Part shown: in pieces, positions 42,731 to 55,600 of the stretch
Position numbering within the stretch: the stretch's first letter is position 1
How the letters are laid out: each line of letters starts with the position of its first letter
DNA from: Saccharum officinarum
Lineage: Eukaryota; Streptophyta; Magnoliopsida; Poales; Poaceae
Length of the DNA: 64,000 nucleotides
Direction: 5' to 3'
Assembly (NCBI GenBank): GCA_020631735.1
Contig: CM036159.1
Coordinates: forward strand, 23,785,511-23,849,510
Translations under genes and position numbers: made by a program
Notes under the pieces: model-generated
The model's database searches: none
The model's input: the letters and a program-made list of their open reading frames with translations, nothing else
Told to the model about the DNA's origin: nothing

Positions 42731-44884
42731 ATGGCTCAAGTTATGTTCAATCATGTTAATGGCAAGCCTCCATTCTTTGATGGCGTCTCTTCCTTTGATC
42801 ATTGGAAAAGGAAGATGAAGCAATATCTAGGCAATATACATGAGAAGGTTTGGGATGTGACCAAAGAAGGATACGTCATTCTTGATGAGGAAAACCTCAC
42901 TCCCGATGACCGCATCAACAAACAATGCAATACGGCGGCACTTGACACAATCTATCGTGCCATTGATGATAAAGTATTTGAGCAAATCAAAGATCTTGAA
43001 AAGGCAAATGAGCTTTAGATAAGGCTTGAAGAAACATATGAAGGCACTTCAACGGTAAAAAGTGCCAAACTATATATGCTCAAGGACAAGTTCTCCACAT
43101 TCAAGATGAAGGATGATGAATCCATCCCGGAGATGTTCTATAGGCTCCAAGTCATTGTCAATGATCTCAAGGGGCTTGGGGAGAAGGTTGAGGACAAGGA
43201 CTTCTCACACAAGTTCTTGATGTGCTTACCCAAGAAGTTTGCCACCTTGAGAAAAATGATCTTTAGAGAGGGATTGGACAAGATCAAACCAACCAATGTG
43301 CTTGGAGATATAATGATCGATGCCCAATACAATGATGATGAAGATGAGGTAGAAGAGAAGAAGGAAACCAAGGTCAAGCAAGAGAAGCCCATTGCATTCA
43401 AGGCTTCATCCTCTAAGGGCAAGAGCAAGGTAGAAAGTGATGATGATGATCCATTCGATGATGAGACCATGGCCCTCCTTGTGCACAAGATGGGAAGGTT
43501 CATGAAGAAGAAAGGATATGGGGCAAGGAAGAGGAGAGACACTATAAAGGCAAAGACCCTTTGCTATAATTGCAATAGCCCCGATCACATAGTGGCGGAT
43601 TGCCCCTATAAAGATAAGAGATTTCATAATGGGGACTTGAAGCTCAAGAAGAACAAGAAGGATAAGAAAGAGAATGAGAAGAAAGCAAAGAAGAGCTTCA
43701 CTTTCAACAAGAAGAAGAAGGGTGGTGGTTATGTAGTCACTTGGGATAGTGACAACTCCGATAGTGATGATGATGAAAGCTCTAGTGATGATGAGAGGAT
43801 CACTCGGCGAGCCATTGCAAACATCGCCCTCTCCAACAAGCCATCCATCTTCGACACTTCATCAACATGCCTTATGGCCAAGCCTACAAAGGTAAAATAT
43901 GATGATAGTGATGATGATTCTTGTGCTAGTGATGATAGTAGGAGTGATGATGAGGAGGATGAGGACTACTCCAAGGATGATCTATTAGGCATAATAGATC
44001 AAATGAGCAAGGGCTACAAGAGGACAACCAAGAAATATAAAATCTTGGAACAAGAGCTCATTGCCAAGAGCAATGAAAATGATGCCTTGATGGAGGATCT
44101 TGTTGCTCTTAAAAAGAGTAAGGAGTGCAAAGGAATTGAACAAGAGCTCAAAGCTCTTAGGAAATCCTTTGATGAGTTAGAGGCTTCTCGTGAGTGTCTA
44201 AAGGAAGACCACGAGGATCTTGAAATTGCTCACACTAGGCTTAAGGAAGCCCACTCCACTCTACTTGAGCTCATCAAGGAAAAGGACCTTAAGTTGGAGA
44301 AGTTCATGAAGGAAGCTAAGGAGGAGCAAGTGATTGTCACTTGTGATATTGGACTAACATGTGATATTATTGATGATTCTTTATTTGTTAGTCCTACTAA
44401 TGCTTCATGTAGCTCATCATCATCCACCACAACCAACTCTACCTCTACTACTAGTGATTCATCACTTGTGGTTGAGACTCTCAAGAGAGAGGTGGATGAT
44501 CTCACCCGCGCATTAGGCAACGCCTATGGTGGGGATGCCCGCTTGCTAAAATGCTTGGGTAGCCAAAGGTTCTCTCTTAACAAAGAGGGATTAGGCTATA
44601 CTCCCAAGAAGGGCAAGGCGGCCTTTGCTACTCCAAAGCCTCGCTTTGTGAAGGGCAATGGTCGTTATTGCAATAGATGCAAGCAAGTTAGGCATCTAGA
44701 GATTAATTGCAATAAAATGAACAAGAATAAGAAAAATACTAATGTACCTTACATTCCTTTTGATTCTTGTTATGTGCTTACCAAGGGAGAGAAAGGTGTG
44801 CATGCTAGGTTTGTTGGTACACCAATTGTGGGCCCAAAGAAGAAGGCCATTTGGGTACCAAAGAGCTTAGTTACTAACCTCTAA
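42731..44884 (+). pseudogene. Copia gag, one in-frame stop
   Basis: Gag of a Copia retrotransposon, the structural protein of the cytoplasmic particle. The N-terminal part (42731-43015) has the usual DHWKRKMKQYL motif; an in-frame TAG lies at 43016-43018; the same frame continues to 44884. It contains a first CCHC zinc knuckle CYNCNSPDHIVADC (about 43562-43603), a Lys/Glu-rich middle, acidic Asp/Ser repeats, a coiled-coil-like Glu/Lys/Leu stretch, and a second CCHC knuckle CNRCKQVRHLEINC near 44669-44710. Two knuckles and a long acidic/coiled middle are typical of SIRE-type gag. Confidence 0.88.
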
Positions 44885-47800
44885 GGACCCAAACAAGTAT
44901 GGGTACCTAAGAAACATTAATTTGTTTTGTAGGTTAATTACAAGGCCGGGGGAAGGCATTGGGTGCTTGATAGTGGGTGCTCTCAACATATGACCGATGA
45001 TTCAAGAATGTTCAACTCTCTCAAATCAAATGATAGTGGCATTGATAGCATCACATTTGGTGACAATAGCAAGGGTGATGTAAAGGCTCTTGGAAGGATT
45101 GCAATCTCAAATGATCATAGCATTTCCAATGTGCTCTTAGTTGAAAAGTTGAACTTCAATCTTCTCTCGGTTGCTTAATTGTGTGATCTCGGTTTCAAGT
45201 GCATATTTGGTGTTGATGATGTGGAGATAGTTAGTGTTGATGGCTCTAACTTGATCTTCAAAGGCTTTAGATATGAGAATCTATACTTGGTTGATTTCAA
45301 TGCTAGTGACACTCAACTTTCAACATGCTTGCTCACCAAATCAAGTATGGGTTGGTTATGGCATAGAAGACTTGGTCATGTTGGCATGAAGCAATTGAAC
45401 AAGTTAGTAAAGCATGACTTAGTTAGAGGCTTGAAGGATGTCACATTTGAGAAGGATAAGCTATGTAGTGCATGTCAAGCCGGAAAGCAAGTAGGCAACA
45501 CTCATCCATTGAAGAGCATTATGAGTACTTCCAAGGCATTTGAGTTGTTGCACATGGATCTATTTGGGCCAACTACATACACAAGCATTGGTGGCAACAA
45601 GTATGGTTTTGTGATTGTGGATGATTTCACTAGATACACATGGGTATTCTTTCTTGTGGACAAGAGTGATGTATTTGACATATTCAAGAAGTTCATCAAG
45701 AGAGTGCAAAATGAGTTTGAGACCACAATCAAGAAAGTAAGAAGTGACAATGGAAGTGAGTTTAGAAACACAAGAGTTGATGAGCTATGTGAGGAGCTTG
45801 GAATCAAGCATCAATTCTCGGCCAAGTATACACCTCAATCAAATGGCCTAGTTGAAAGGAAGAATAGAACCTTAATTGATATGGCAAGATCAATGTTGAA
45901 TGAGTATAATGTGAGTCATTCATTTTGGGCCGAAGCAATCAACACGGCTTGCTTCTATAGCAACCGCCTCTATTGCCACAAGTTCCTAGAGAAGACACCA
46001 TATGAAATCTTAAATGGAAGAAAGCCCAACATTGCATACTTTTGGGTATTTGGTTGCAAATGCTACATCTTGAAGAAGGGCACTAGATTGAGCAAGTTTG
46101 AGAAGAAATGTGATGAAGGATTCTTACTTGGTTACTCAACTACTAGCAAAGCTTATAGAGTTTGGAATTTGGCTAGTGGTCAACTTGAAGAAGTGCATGA
46201 CGTTGAATTTGATGAAACAAATGGCTCTCAAGATGAGGAAGATAACTTGGATGATGTGAGAGGAACTCAATTGACCAATGCTATGAAAGAAATGGACATT
46301 GGTGATATTAGGCCAAAGCAAGTGATTGATGTGGATGACAACAAAGATCAAGTGCTCCAAAGTCCAATTACACAAGCTAGTGGTTCTCTAATGCAAAATC
46401 AAGCTAGTACATCATCTCAAGTGCAACAAGATCAACAAGTGGCTAGTTCATCATCTCCAACTCATGATCAACATCAACATCCAAGCAATCAAGTCCAAGT
46501 GTTTCAACCAACTAACATTGTAAGAGACCATCCATTGGATTCCATCATTGGTGACATACAAAGAGGAGTTCAAACTAGATCAAGATTGACATCATTTTGT
46601 GCTCACTCTTCTTTTGTGTCAATGAAAGAACCCAAGGACATTGATAAAGCATTGAGAGATCCGGATTGGGTAAATGCAATGCATGAAGAGCTCAACAACT
46701 TCAAGAGAAATGAAGTATGGGAACTAGTTGAAAGGCCTAAGGATCACAATGTCATTGGAACAAGATGGGTCTTTCGCAACAAGCAAGATCAAGATGAGAT
46801 AGTAGTAAGGAACAAAGCAAGACTAGTGGCTCAAGGTTACACACAAATAGAGGGTCTTGACTTTGGTGAAACTTATGCCCCGGTTGCAAGATTGGAAGCA
46901 ATTAGGATCTTACTTGCCTATGCTTGTGCTCACAATATCAAGCTATATCAAATGGATGTAAAGAGTGCATTTCTCAATGGGTACATTCAAGAGGAGGTGT
47001 ATGTGGAGCAACCTCCCGGTTTTGAAGATGACAAGAAACCCAATCATGTATACAAGTTAAGGAAGGCTTTGTATGGATTAAAGCAAGCACCTAGAGCATG
47101 GTATGAAAGATTGAGGGACTTTTTGCTATCCAAAGGATTTGTCATGGGCAAAGTTGATACAACACTATTCACCAAGAAGATTGGGAAAGACTTATTTGTA
47201 TTGCAAATATATGTTGATGATATCATATTCGGTTCAACCAATCAAGATTATTGTGATGAGTTTGGGAAAATGATGGCAAAGGAATTTGAAATGTCAATGA
47301 TTGGTGAACTTAGTTTCTTTCTTGGACTTCAAATCAAACAAATGAAGGAAGGAACATTTGTAAGCCAAACCAAGTACATCAAAGATATGCTCAAGAAGTT
47401 TGGAATGAAAGATGCAAAGAGTATTACAACCCCAATGGGCACTAGTGGAAGTTTGGATAGTGACAAGAGTGGCAACATGGTGGATCAAAAGCTATATAGA
47501 TCAATGATTGGTAGCCTACTCTATGTGACGGCATCAAGGCCCGATGTGATGTTTAGTGTATGTATGTGTGCAAGATTTCAAGCCTTACCAAGAGAAAGTC
47601 ATTTGAAGGCAACAAAGAGAATATTGAGGTACTTAAAGTATACACAAGATGTTGGATTGTGGTATCCCAAAGGTGCAAGTTTTAAGCTAGTTGGATATTC
47701 GGATTCCGACTATGCCGGTGATAAAGTGGAGAGAAAGAGCACTTCCGGGACATGTCAATTGTTGGGAAGATCACTTGTCTCATAGTCATCCAAGAAGCAA

Positions 47801-48163
47801 AATAGTATTGCACTATCTACCGCCGAGGCCGAATACATCACCGCGGGTAGTTGTTGTGCACAAATCTTGTGGATGAAGGCTACATTGAAAGATTTTGGAA
47901 TCAACTTCAAGAATGTGCCATTGCTATGTGACAATGAAAGTGCCGTGAAACTAACCAACAATCCGGTTCAACATCAAAGAACAAAGCATATTGATGTTCG
48001 CCATCACTTTATTAGAGATCATCAACAAAAGGGTGACATTGCTATTGAGAGTGTGGGCACCGAAGATCAATTGGCCGATCTATTCACCAAGCCACTTGAT
48101 GAGAAGAGATTTCACAAGCTAAAGAATGAGTTGAACATACTTGACTTCTCCAACATGAGTTGA
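44885..48163 (+). pseudogene. Copia pol (protease-integrase-RT-RNase H), several in-frame stops
   Basis: Same reading frame as gag. Between the gag stop (44882-44884) and the protease there are further in-frame TAA and TAG codons. Protease active site LDSGCSQHMT begins near 44966. A TAA at 45176-45178 separates protease from integrase. The integrase has an HHCC zinc-binding region ([16 protein letters not shown], then CSACQAGK) and the D,D-35-E core ([23 protein letters not shown]). The reverse transcriptase has [11 protein letters not shown] and the catalytic YVDD near 47210-47221. A TAG at 47783-47785 interrupts RNase H; the rest (AEAEYITAG, LADLFTKPLD) ends at 48163. All these stops lie in one frame with no frameshift. 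Confidence 0.9.
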
Positions 48164-49330
48164 TGCACCCCATATATGACATGCCTCTCCTTCGAGCCCC
48201 AAGGTACAATTGGTTGACATGTCATACATTCTATGCTAAGGACTTGTTTAGTGCATCTAGTCATAATTTACATGTTCTAGGCTCATTCATGAAAATCAAA
48301 TGAATTTGAAGTTTATATGGTACCACTATTGTTTCCATGACTTGTATGATCTAGTGGTAGCATATAAAATGTTTAAGTAGCTTGTGATCCTAAGTGTTTA
48401 ATCTAGAAAACTTGTCTAAATATTTGCTTCAACATGGTGCATGATAACCCTACTAGTGAGGTGTGAAGAAGCTTGCCCTTGGATCAAACCGAAGTATTTT
48501 ATTTATGCAAGCAATCTAGGTTGAATCATAAACTTGATCCTCACCCCATATTTCAACATGATAATCTATCTAAAGTTTGCTCCTTGTGGTCAATTGGTGC
48601 CAAAGGGGGAGAAAATATTGTTCACAAAGATAGAATTCAAAGGGGAAGAAAATGTTGTGGGGGAGAAAATATTGTTCACAAGATAGATTCTAAAAGGGGA
48701 GAAAACCTAAAGGGGAGAATTGTTAAAAGAAGGGGATCAACTAAAATTTTGAGCACACAAGTAGGGGGAGCAAGCTTTTAAACATGAATGTTGCATTTCT
48801 ATGTGCATCTCATATGTATGATGCATAGTTATGCATTTCATTTTCTCCGATACATTGCTTGTGTGGTGACTTGCTAGTATAATTTGAATGATGCATTGAG
48901 GTACTAGTATGAATAGAAAGTAGTTAGATTTTTCTTGCTTCATGTTTTTCAAAATGGTACTAGAGCCTTGCTTATAATGTTGATCTCACGAGGTTTCTAG
49001 TTATGTTTGTGCTTTTCCAAGTGGAATCTAACTACACAAGGTGCTAAGATGGTGTTTATCGCTACTCCGATGGTATCACGCTTCAAAGGTCTATAATCTA
49101 AAACACTTAGCACCTATTGGTAGACAATGCTCCTAATCTTTCCTATCTAACATGTATGCTTCCAAAATCCAAACATATAGCATACATGTAGGGGGAGCCA
49201 TTGCTATCAATTTGAATTCATGATCACATGTCCATAATTCTTACACATGGTAATATACTTGGACAATGTGACATGTGTTCAATCAAAATTTTATCATAAT
49301 ATCTTTGTGAAAGGTTTGTCACCAATTACC
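48164..49330 (+). other. Copia 3' spacer with repeated purine-rich blocks
   Basis: Non-coding region between pol and the 3' LTR. It contains repeated purine-rich blocks, gggggagaaaatattgttcac, around 48603-48680 and further aaaggggaga segments, which resemble extra polypurine tracts. SIRE-lineage elements often carry an env-like frame here; none is recognisable. Confidence 0.7.
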
Positions 49331-49343
49331 AACAAGGGGGAGA
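49331..49343 (+). promoter_or_regulatory. Copia polypurine tract
   Basis: AACAAGGGGGAGA directly before the 3' LTR, the expected primer site for plus-strand synthesis. Confidence 0.85.
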
Positions 49344-49344
49344 T

Positions 49345-51313
49345 TGAAAGTCCTATGTTTGGTGTTGGTAATTAGTGACAATGCCTAAGTACTAATCCTA
49401 TGCCTAAGTTGTATGTAGCATATGAGGATTAGTACATTCCAAGGTTGGTGGCAAGATGGACATGGTGATCATGATGGCCACACTTGGATTTGGACGCAAC
49501 CCTACGTGATCAAGGGAAAGGTATATGCTTAAGGGTTGTGTTTTAGTAACCAAGACACCTAGTGGATGTGGTTACATTATAGGATAGATAGCCGTACTAT
49601 AAAGAGGGGAATGACGCGGCTATTGAACTCCTAAGTGCCTCTAGATGTGCATTTTATGATCATATGCATTTGGACAGAACTAATATCGCCTCGAAAAATG
49701 ATTGTGAAAATGCTAACACACTCACACATGACGAGATCACTTGGTGATGTTAGCACGTTTGCGACGGCGGTGGAGTTTGAGCGGTAGAGAGGGTTTGGGT
49801 TCCTCTCTCCCCCCCGCCGAGCTTGCGAGACGGGATTCAGGCGTTTTCGAGAAGTTGAAACGGTTATTTTCCACTACGCCGGAAGTCCGGAAAAGAAACG
49901 GAGGCGAACGGAGGTCACAGAGGTGACCGGACGCTGAACCGGACGCGGTCCTTGCATGACCGGACGCGTCCGGTCAGTGTTCAGTGTCTGCGTATTTTTC
50001 AGTTCGATGATCGGACGCGAGGCGCGTCCGGTCACACATGATTGGACGCGTCCGGTCGTTCAGGGAGCTTACTGGACTCTAACCGGACGCTGGCACTGTC
50101 GCGTCCGGTCATTTTCTTCAGCGCGTCTGGTCACTATTTCGTTGAGCGCTGCTCAGGCGACCAGCGCGTCCGGTCCTTCACGGGACCAGCGCGTCCGGTC
50201 GTTCCCGGCGCGTCCGGTCAGTTGGACCAGCGCGTCCGGTCGTTGCTTCGCAGTTAGCCGTTGGGCGACCAGCGCGTCCGGTCGTTTGGACCAGCGCGTC
50301 CGGTCAGTACTTCACGAGTTAGCCGTTGGGCGACCGGCGCGTCCGGTCAGTTGGACCAGCGCGTCCAGTCAGCCCGATTTCGGCTGTTTAAGTTTCTAAC
50401 GGCTATATTCGAAGGGGTACATCTATAAATACTCGTTGGCCGGCTCAAGGCTCCATCTCTCGAACATTTGACATACTTGTGAGCACTTTGAGCTAAGCAA
50501 CTCCCCTCCCACTCATCTCTCTTGCTTCTTTGCATATTCGAAGTGAGATTGAGTGATCCAAGTGCATTTGCATTGTGAGATTGCATCTAGTTGGCACTTG
50601 GTGGTTGATTTGCTGCGGGATTCTTGTTTCTCTTGGTGGTTGCCGCCACCTAGACGGCTTGGAGCAGCTTGGAGGCGTTGGCAAGAGTTGGTGTTTGTTC
50701 TTGGCCACCTCCGGTGATTGTGAGGGGTTTGTGCCTACCTCGGCGAAGTGCCAAAGGCAATATTAGTATATTGCTCGTGTCATTGCAACCTTTTGCCATT
50801 TGGTAGGTTCTTGTGGCACCTTTTGAGAGGCTCGGTGTGAGACCGATTAGCCACCGAACCACGTGGTGAAGAGGGACACAACGGGGACTAGCGTGCCGGC
50901 AAGCACGTGAACCTCGGGATAAATCTTCGTGTCATCACTTTCATATTGTGATTGATTGATCCCGGTGTTTGGTTATCTTGGTATTCATTGTTGATCATAT
51001 TGGTTGGCTCAATACTTCGCCCCTCGGTGATACCCTCCTAACTCAACTCCACATTACTATCTTTGCTAGCTAGTTAGCTTTGCTAGAGTAGCTTCTTTGT
51101 GTAGCTTGCTAGTTGTAGTTTCCTTCTTGGTTTGACTTGTGCGGTTGAGTGTAATTACTAGAATTGTGAATTGGTTAGGTGGCTTGCAAACACCCCGTAG
51201 GCTAAGCAAAACTCGCATCTCGCTATTTGTTTTATTGATAAACTTGTTTAGCTTGTCTTTGTAGAAAATTTTAATAGGCTATTCACCCCCCCTCTAGCCA
51301 TCAAGACCTTTCA
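49345..51313 (+). repeat. Copia 3' LTR (1969 bp)
   Basis: Direct copy of the 5' LTR, with TATA box at 50424-50431 and the same motif array (about 49926-50375). It follows the polypurine tract directly and is followed by the target duplication ttttc. Confidence 0.95.
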
Positions 51314-51318
51314 TTTTC

Positions 51319-52189
51319 ATGCCACCAGATACTGATTTTCAGATGGCTTTTAACAATCACCCAGAATATAATACATATATATTCTAATGCTATAGTAGTA
51401 TAGTTGATTGGCAATTTTAGTGGCAAACATGTTGTGCAAACAAAATTATAGGATTCACTACAAGTAGCAAACTAATCACCAAAAGTCATAACACAGCGTG
51501 TCCCTGTACTGCTTACAATTAGGCATGAGCAACATACTACCTCCGTCCCAAAAAGAATGCAATTCTTGATGCATTCTTTGGTTAAAGTGCCTAAAGTTTG
51601 ACCAAATATATTGGTAAAAAAATTAATATATATGACACCAAATAAGTATACTACAAAAATATATCTTATGACAAATCTAACAATACTTATTTGATATCAT
51701 AAATATTGAGTTCTAGACAACATGTGATTCAGCACTAAAAGGGAAACTGCATTCTGCAAGAAGGTTGCCATATCCAAATTCGTTATACATGTTAGTAGGC
51801 CAGTCAGCACTTCAGCAGGTAAGAAGAACCCAAAGCACACAAGTTTTATTAGCAATCAAAGGCATCACGAACCTAACAAGCAATTTAGCCACCCTCCCAG
51901 AAAGCAACTTTGAGGTGGACATTCTATCGAACACCTTATGGGCACTCACCGAGTAAGTAGGGGTGGCGCGCTCAACAGCGACGTGGAGGAGCTCCTCGCG
52001 GCGTCGGCGTAGCTGTAGGGGATGGCGGCATTAAGTAAGCGGTAGGGGACGGCGTCGTGAAGGGCGGCGTCGGGCTGCGGCGTCGTGCAGTGCGCGTCGG
52101 GCGACGGCGGCGTGCACTGGCGAACAGCGTCGAGCGCGTAAAATGTCGTGCACTGGCCTTGGAGCGAGCCAGCGCCTTATATAACCCAC
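51319..52189. other. CACTA interior, non-coding; Stowaway-like remnant at 51536-51705
   Basis: Resumes the CACTA interior after the Copia element. 51536-51705 begins tacctccgtcccaaaaagaat, a Stowaway end, with the usual interior (taaagtgcctaaagtttgacc) and no clear right end. 51960-52180 is a GC-rich stretch of gcg/cgtcg motifs with no protein similarity. Confidence 0.5.
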
Positions 52190-52191
52190 GC

Positions 52192-52353
52192 ATCACTGTC
52201 GGGTGGTTATTAGAACCGGCAGTGATGTCCCATATCACTGTCGGTTCTAATAACCACCCGGCAGTGATGTCCCATATCACTGCCGGTTCTAATAACCACC
52301 CGGCAGTGATATGGGACATCACTGCCGGGTGGTTATTAGAACCGGTAGTGATA
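52192..52353. repeat. Four-unit alternating inverted repeat of CACTA terminal motif
   Basis: Four copies of a roughly 36-bp unit, tcactgccgggtggttatta plus gaaccggcagtga, in alternating orientation and separated by gtcccata spacers. Any neighbouring pair can fold into a long hairpin. The motif is that of the element's termini, but the cluster lies internally between the two CACTA genes. It could be a relic terminus of a second CACTA element or an amplified transposase-binding site. Confidence 0.8.
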
Positions 52354-52666
52354 TTGATTATTTTTAAACATTTTGGGTCCCCAATTGATCTCAAATGGAA
52401 AAGTTGTAAACAACAAAGTTGTGGAACTCATGAATGTCTACAACTTTTATTTTAGTCATTTCTCAATTTGAGAAAGTTTTATTAGGCATGTTTCATAAAG
52501 TGCTCTGTCTCACACAAAGTTATGTCACTTTGTTGGAAACATGGCATCCGTTATATCAACAAAGTTCCAAAATAATAGTGGTAGAACTCATCAATCTCTA
52601 CAACTCCATATGATCTCAAATTCGATGCAAATTACTAAAACAACATTTCATTAAGGATTACATAGT

Positions 52667-55600
52667 TTATGATATTCTAACTATGATGGCCTCATCGTGA
52701 TCACTCCGGAGGTAAGCAGGTTCGTCACCCTCTTCAAGGATAGGTAGGGTAATGCCTGCCCCAAAAGGAGCCATTTCTTGATAACCTTTGTACTCTTCTT
52801 CGTCCGTCACTCCTTCAACACCAACAATCTTCCTTTTGCCTTGCATGACTACTTGTAGTCTTCCCTTTGTATTGTTATCTCTTGTATAGAAGATTTGCAA
52901 AACATCCTTTGCAAGGACGAAGGGGTCATCTCTGTATGCGGTCTTGGATAGATCAACGGTAGTGAACCCATCATTGTCGGTGTTGATTTCATCTAGCCGG
53001 ACCCACTGGCAACGGAAAAGAGCAACCTTCAATTGTCGTCCATAGTCTAGCTCCCATATCTCATCTATGAAACCATAGTATGTTGCCTCCACCGTGCCAT
53101 ATTCATCGTGGGCGTCGAAACGAACAACACTATTTTGGTTGGTGCTCTTTCCATCCTGTTTTTTTTGTGTAAAATGTAAAACCATTTATATCATAACCTT
53201 GGTACATCATCACCGTAGTCGAAGGTCCAGGAGCTAAGAGATCTAGCTGACATCCCGTCACCATTCCTAGCCTGCGGTGTTGAAACCAGTCACCGAATTC
53301 CTCCTTATGTTTTTTCTCAAGCCAAGCCTGTGACCTACCGATGTGCTTACTTTGCAGTAACTGCTTGTGCTCATTAATGTATGCCATCACACCGTCGGCC
53401 TGCTGGAGAACAGCGAAGTGTGACTGTCTGAAGGAAACCACTTCGACTATTTTGACAGCTTTCTCACCTACCGTTTCTTTGCCCCCTAGTCTTCCATCGT
53501 GACGAGATACTGGAACTCCGACCCAATTGATGTCCATATAATATGTGCAGAACTCAATGGCCTCCTCCGTTGTCCATCCTTCTACCATGCTCCCTTCTGG
53601 TCTGAATCTATTCCTAACATACCGCCTGAAAACTTTCATCAACCTCTCGAAAGGAAACATCTGGTGTAGGTACATTGGGCCAAGGGCTTTAATTTGGTCC
53701 ACAAGATGAACAAGTAGATGCACTGATATGTCGAAGTAAGTCGGTGGGAAATGCATCTCAAGCCTGCATAGAATCTCGGTTATCTCCTGCTTCAGCTGGT
53801 CTAGCTTGGCCCCTTCAATGACCTTTTCAGAGATCGCGTTGAAGAACGAACACAACTTTATGATTGGGGCACAGACCTTGTCAGGGAGGATACCTCGCAG
53901 GGCAACTGGGAGCAGCTGAGTCATAATGACATGACAGTCATGGGCCTTCATACAACCATAGTTAAACTTAAGTTCTCTCATGTTAACTAGCCTCTTCGGG
54001 TTCACACAGTAGCCAGTTGGCACTTTGAGATCATTGAAGAAAGAAATAAGCATGGCCTTTTCTTCCTTTTTCAGTGTCCATGATGCCACCGGAAGTTTCA
54101 AGTGGCCATCCTCAAGAGTTATTGGGTGCAACTCCTTCCTGAGGCCCAGGTGTTGCATGTCCAAGCGTGTCGCGAGAGAATCCTTTGTTGTTCCCCCGGT
54201 GTTCATCAACATGTTAAGTGTGTTACCGCACACGTTTTTAGTTATGTGCATTGGATCAAGACAGTGGCGTACACTCAAAAGTGGCCAATAAGGTAGTTCC
54301 CAAAAGATTGATTTTTTCTTCCAGATACTACCGGCTGGTGCTGGTACTACACCTTCCCCCTTCCCAAGGACAACATCTGTGAGTTTGCTTACTTGTTTAA
54401 GTATCTGTTTCCCGTCTCGATACTTTGGAGGTCCACGTTTCTCAGTAGTCCCATTAAAATCTTTTCTATTCCTGCGGTAAGGGTGATCCCTTCGTAGGAA
54501 CCTACGGTGTCCCATATAGACCATCTTCTTGTTTTCTGGTAGATGTATAGCATCAGTCTCGTCCAAGCACTCGACACACCCAGTGTATCCTTTTGTCTTC
54601 TCTCCAGACAAGCAACCTCGCCCTGGCAGGTCAGTGATTGTAGCGATAAGTATAGCCTTTATCGTGACATGTTCTTTTTTGTACTCATCCCAAACATCCT
54701 TCATACCCGTCTCCCACATTTGTAGTAGTTCATTGATCACTGGTTGTAGAAGCACATCGATATCATTACCAGGTTGTTTTGGCCCTTGGATTAGTAGTGG
54801 CATCTGGATGTATGACCGTTTCATACAAAGCCAGGGTGGAAGGTTGTATATACATAGCGTCACTGGCCAAGTGCTATGATTGCTTCTAACCTGGTCAAAC
54901 GGATTCATCCCATCTGTGCTCAAACCTATCAAAGATGCCTTACCTCTCCACCGATGTTCTTATAGAACATAGTGTTGATAGTCCTCCAGTCCGACCCGTC
55001 GGCGGGGTGCCTCAACATTGTATCTTTCTTACGCTCTTCGCCGTGCCAACGCAACAGTTTGGCTGACTTTGCATTTGCAAACAACCTATGCACTCGTGGA
55101 GCTATAGGAAAATACCATACGACCTTTATGGGCCCTCCTCTGGTCTTGCTTCCCTGATTTGACAGCCCTTGCTTGTATCGAGGAGCTTTACACTTGGGAC
55201 ACGCATCCAAGTCTTTGTATTTTTCTCCATGGTACAATATGCAATCGTTGGAACACGCGTGTATTTTCTCAACCTCGAGGCCGATTGGGCAAATCATTTG
55301 CTTGGCCAGGTAAGTCTTTTCTGGTAACTCGCTACCCTTCGGGAGCAGTTTATGTAGTATACCTAACAAGCTATCGAAGCCTTTATCACTCAATCCATTC
55401 GTTGATTTGAACTCTAATAGCATGATGTTGGCTTCCAGTTTGCTTATTGGGCAGGTCGGATACAATGGTGTTTTTGCATCCTTTCTCATGATCTCCAGTT
55501 TTTTCAACTGTGTAGCACTAAGGAATCCGCCATGCACATCATGTAGAAACTGTGAAATGCCATCATTTTCCTCTGTGTCGTCAACTAATGTATTCCTAAA

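Larger units (their letters stand above)
40700..51313 (+). mobile_element. Full-length Copia LTR retrotransposon, Maximus/SIRE-like, TSD ttttc
   Basis: Two long direct LTRs (40700-42676 and 49345-51313) bound a 10.6-kb element. The 5-bp target duplication ttttc is perfect at 40695-40699 and 51314-51318. The domain order protease-integrase-reverse transcriptase-RNase H is Copia. Long LTRs (about 2 kb), a large gag with two zinc knuckles, and a 1.2-kb non-coding spacer between pol and the 3' LTR fit the Maximus/SIRE lineage. It inserted into the CACTA element between its two genes. The gag-pol frame is broken by several in-frame stops, so the copy cannot be autonomous. LTR identity of about 99.4 percent means the insertion is recent. 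Confidence 0.93.

Noticed and set aside
48473..48781. 102-codon frame in the Copia 3' spacer as an env-like gene
   Set aside because: Built from repeated purine-rich blocks; no signal peptide or membrane segment recognised.
51972..52455. Open frames over the CACTA inverted array
   Set aside because: Repetitive translation of palindromic units plus GC-rich flank; no protein family.
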